Below, in pieces: positions 5,223-6,247 of a stretch of 6,247 bases of DNA. Under the pieces are notes generated by a model. That model saw only the letters and a list, made by a program, of their open reading frames with translations. It made no database searches and had not been told where the DNA came from. Every line of letters starts with the position of its first letter. Position 1 is the stretch's first letter. A program made the position numbers and the translations under genes. The stretch comes from a bacterium (lineage in GTDB: Bacteria > Patescibacteriota > Minisyncoccia > Phycocordibacterales > 1-14-0-10-42-12), in the NCBI GenBank assembly GCA_030432135.1, contig JAUIHD010000025.1:1-6247 (forward strand), in the 5' to 3' direction.

Positions 5223-5306
5223 CAGACATTCGATTGCATAGAGTTACCTATATGCACTCACAAGTATAATTATTACATAATTTACCAAATAATGCAAGTT
5301 TTTGTT

Positions 5307-6247
5307 TTAAATAGCCCCTGATTGGATATCTTGAATAAATTTTTCACCCTGTTCTTTAAACTGAGGTTCAGCCTGCACAGCTTCCTGGAGCACAGATATA
5401 GCCTGTGCTTTATCACCTAACTCAACATATGTGGCCGCAAGAGAAACGTAGTTCTGAATATTTTTTGGATCATTTTGTATGCGAAGACGCCACAAATCCG
5501 CAAGCTCACTAAAGCGACCTGTACCCGCGTACACTTGGATTATTCTCTCATCTGTATATAAGAAATCCTCTGGAAGTGTTTTAAGAAGTTCCTGCTCAAG
5601 CCCTCTATCACCTACAAGCATTGCGCCAATCGCATACACTTGGCGAGCCTGCATAAAGTCTGTCTCTAGTTCAAATGCTTCTTTTAGAATTCCGAGACCC
5701 TCTTCATTGTTCCCGTTAGCAATATGTGCGAACCCGAGTTCAAAAAGAATAATTTGTTTTTGTGGTGAGATCTCCGCAGCCCTTGTAAGAAATGCGAGCG
5801 CCTGTTCAGCAGCTCCAATATTTGAATAGAAAACACCAATCGCATAGAAGAGCCGTGCATCACGTGGACGTCGCTCAACTTCTTTGTTTATTGCAGCAGT
5901 AAGTACTTCAAGGTATTCCTGTTTCGCTTCATCTGATGCATTTGGACTTTGTAAGAATGCAGTCGCATTAACCATCATCTGCTCTACTATCTCCGGTGTT
6001 GCAAAGGTATCTTTCTCGAGAGAAGACTTAAATGCTTCGAGTACTGAATCTGCAGTTTGCCCTGGTGTTAATGCCCTGATTAATTGTTGTCCAGCAGTAA
6101 TAGGTTTTATATTTACGATATATATACTACATATCAAAACGACAGCTGTCCCAATCTTAGCAAAGGTTATTACTGCACTGCTCGCAGTTTTATCTCCAAA
6201 CATGACCTCACCTTTTTTACTGTTGCCCGCTGTGAAGAATGCAAGTG
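5307..6247 (-). CDS. Membrane-anchored TPR protein, probably the C-terminal part of an O-antigen-ligase-like protein; N-terminus possibly outside the window
   Basis: From the ATG at 6203 the protein has 298 residues. A membrane segment lies at about 11-30, followed by NIKPITAGQQLIRAL, a helical region (50-110) with EIVEQMM, then TPR-like 34-residue units at about 114-147, 148-181, a degenerate one at 182-213, and 214-247 and 248-281. Typical TPR residues are visible, as in YAIGVFYSNIGAAEQALAFL. The repeats should mediate protein contacts, most likely outside the membrane. The frame stays open for 14 further codons to the window edge (LAFFTAGNSKKGEV before the Met). The layout, last TM helix then NxKP..A..LI.AL then TPRs, resembles the C-terminus of Wzy/O-antigen-ligase-like proteins I associate with Patescibacteria, so I annotate it as running off the edge. 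Against this, AAGGTGAG just upstream of the ATG at 6203 looks like a Shine-Dalgarno, so a complete 298-residue protein is possible. Confidence 0.78.
   Translation of the reverse strand, partial: LAFFTAGNSKKGEVMFGDKTASSAVITFAKIGTAVVLICSIYIVNIKPITAGQQLIRALTPGQTADSVLEAFKSSLEKDTFATPEIVEQMMVNATAFLQSPNASDEAKQEYLEVLTAAINKEVERRPRDARLFYAIGVFYSNIGAAEQALAFLTRAAEISPQKQIILFELGFAHIANGNNEEGLGILKEAFELETDFMQARQVYAIGAMLVGDRGLEQELLKTLPEDFLYTDERIIQVYAGTGRFSELADLWRLRIQNDPKNIQNYVSLAATYVELGDKAQAISVLQEAVQAEPQFKEQGEKFIQDIQSGAI

Noticed and set aside
5229..5256. TTCGATT resembling a tRNA T-loop, and a TGCATA/TATGCA hairpin after the TPR gene
   Set aside because: No matching acceptor, D or anticodon arms can be folded around the T-loop-like word, and the 6-bp hairpin has no T-tract.

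Overview
The window reads as a piece of a small, AT-leaning bacterial genome, most likely from the Candidate Phyla Radiation (Patescibacteria, Parcubacteria-like). That placement is an inference. It rests on a SecA with a charged insertion before the AYAADITYGTN motif, a shortened C-terminal region and no zinc-binding tail; a tiny Lys/Ala-rich histone-like protein; a membrane-anchored TPR protein resembling the C-terminus of O-antigen-ligase-type proteins from these lineages; tight gene packing; and starts with poor Shine-Dalgarno sequences. The standard code fits, with no internal TGA needed. Every gene I can support lies on the minus strand, so the text below runs from high to low coordinates.

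From 6247 down to 5307 is a TPR protein whose reading frame is still open at the window edge. It is followed by a GC-rich hairpin terminator (5192-5222). Next comes a gene-free stretch (4784-5306) with two parts. The part nearest the TPR gene (about 5132 to 4997) looks like a structured small RNA on the minus strand: a 24-bp long-range helix followed directly by a strong intrinsic terminator. The rest (4784-4996) is about 80% A+T, with a perfect DnaA-box sequence between the arms of an 8-bp inverted repeat, two copies of a 12-bp T/A repeat, and a 17-bp palindrome.

At 4631-4783 is a 50-residue histone-H1-like basic protein made of exact 48-bp tandem repeats. Its stop codon runs into a 22-bp terminator hairpin. 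Five bases beyond that hairpin is an extended -10 promoter for secA, placed so close to the ATG that the transcript would be almost leaderless.

secA (2075-4561), a DedA-family membrane protein (1411-2070), a DsbB/BdbC-type thiol oxidoreductase (915-1424) and an AI-2E-family transporter (1-884, cut by the window edge) then follow with a 4-nt gap, a 14-nt overlap and a 30-nt gap. This looks like one envelope operon: protein export, oxidation of exported thiols, and two polytopic membrane proteins that may handle lipids or small molecules. -10-like boxes sit 6-7 bases before the dedA and AI-2E starts, so internal leaderless promoters are possible.

No tRNA, rRNA, CRISPR array or insertion sequence was found. 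The points most worth checking are the putative small RNA, the DnaA-box region, the repeat-built histone-like protein and the leaderless promoters.
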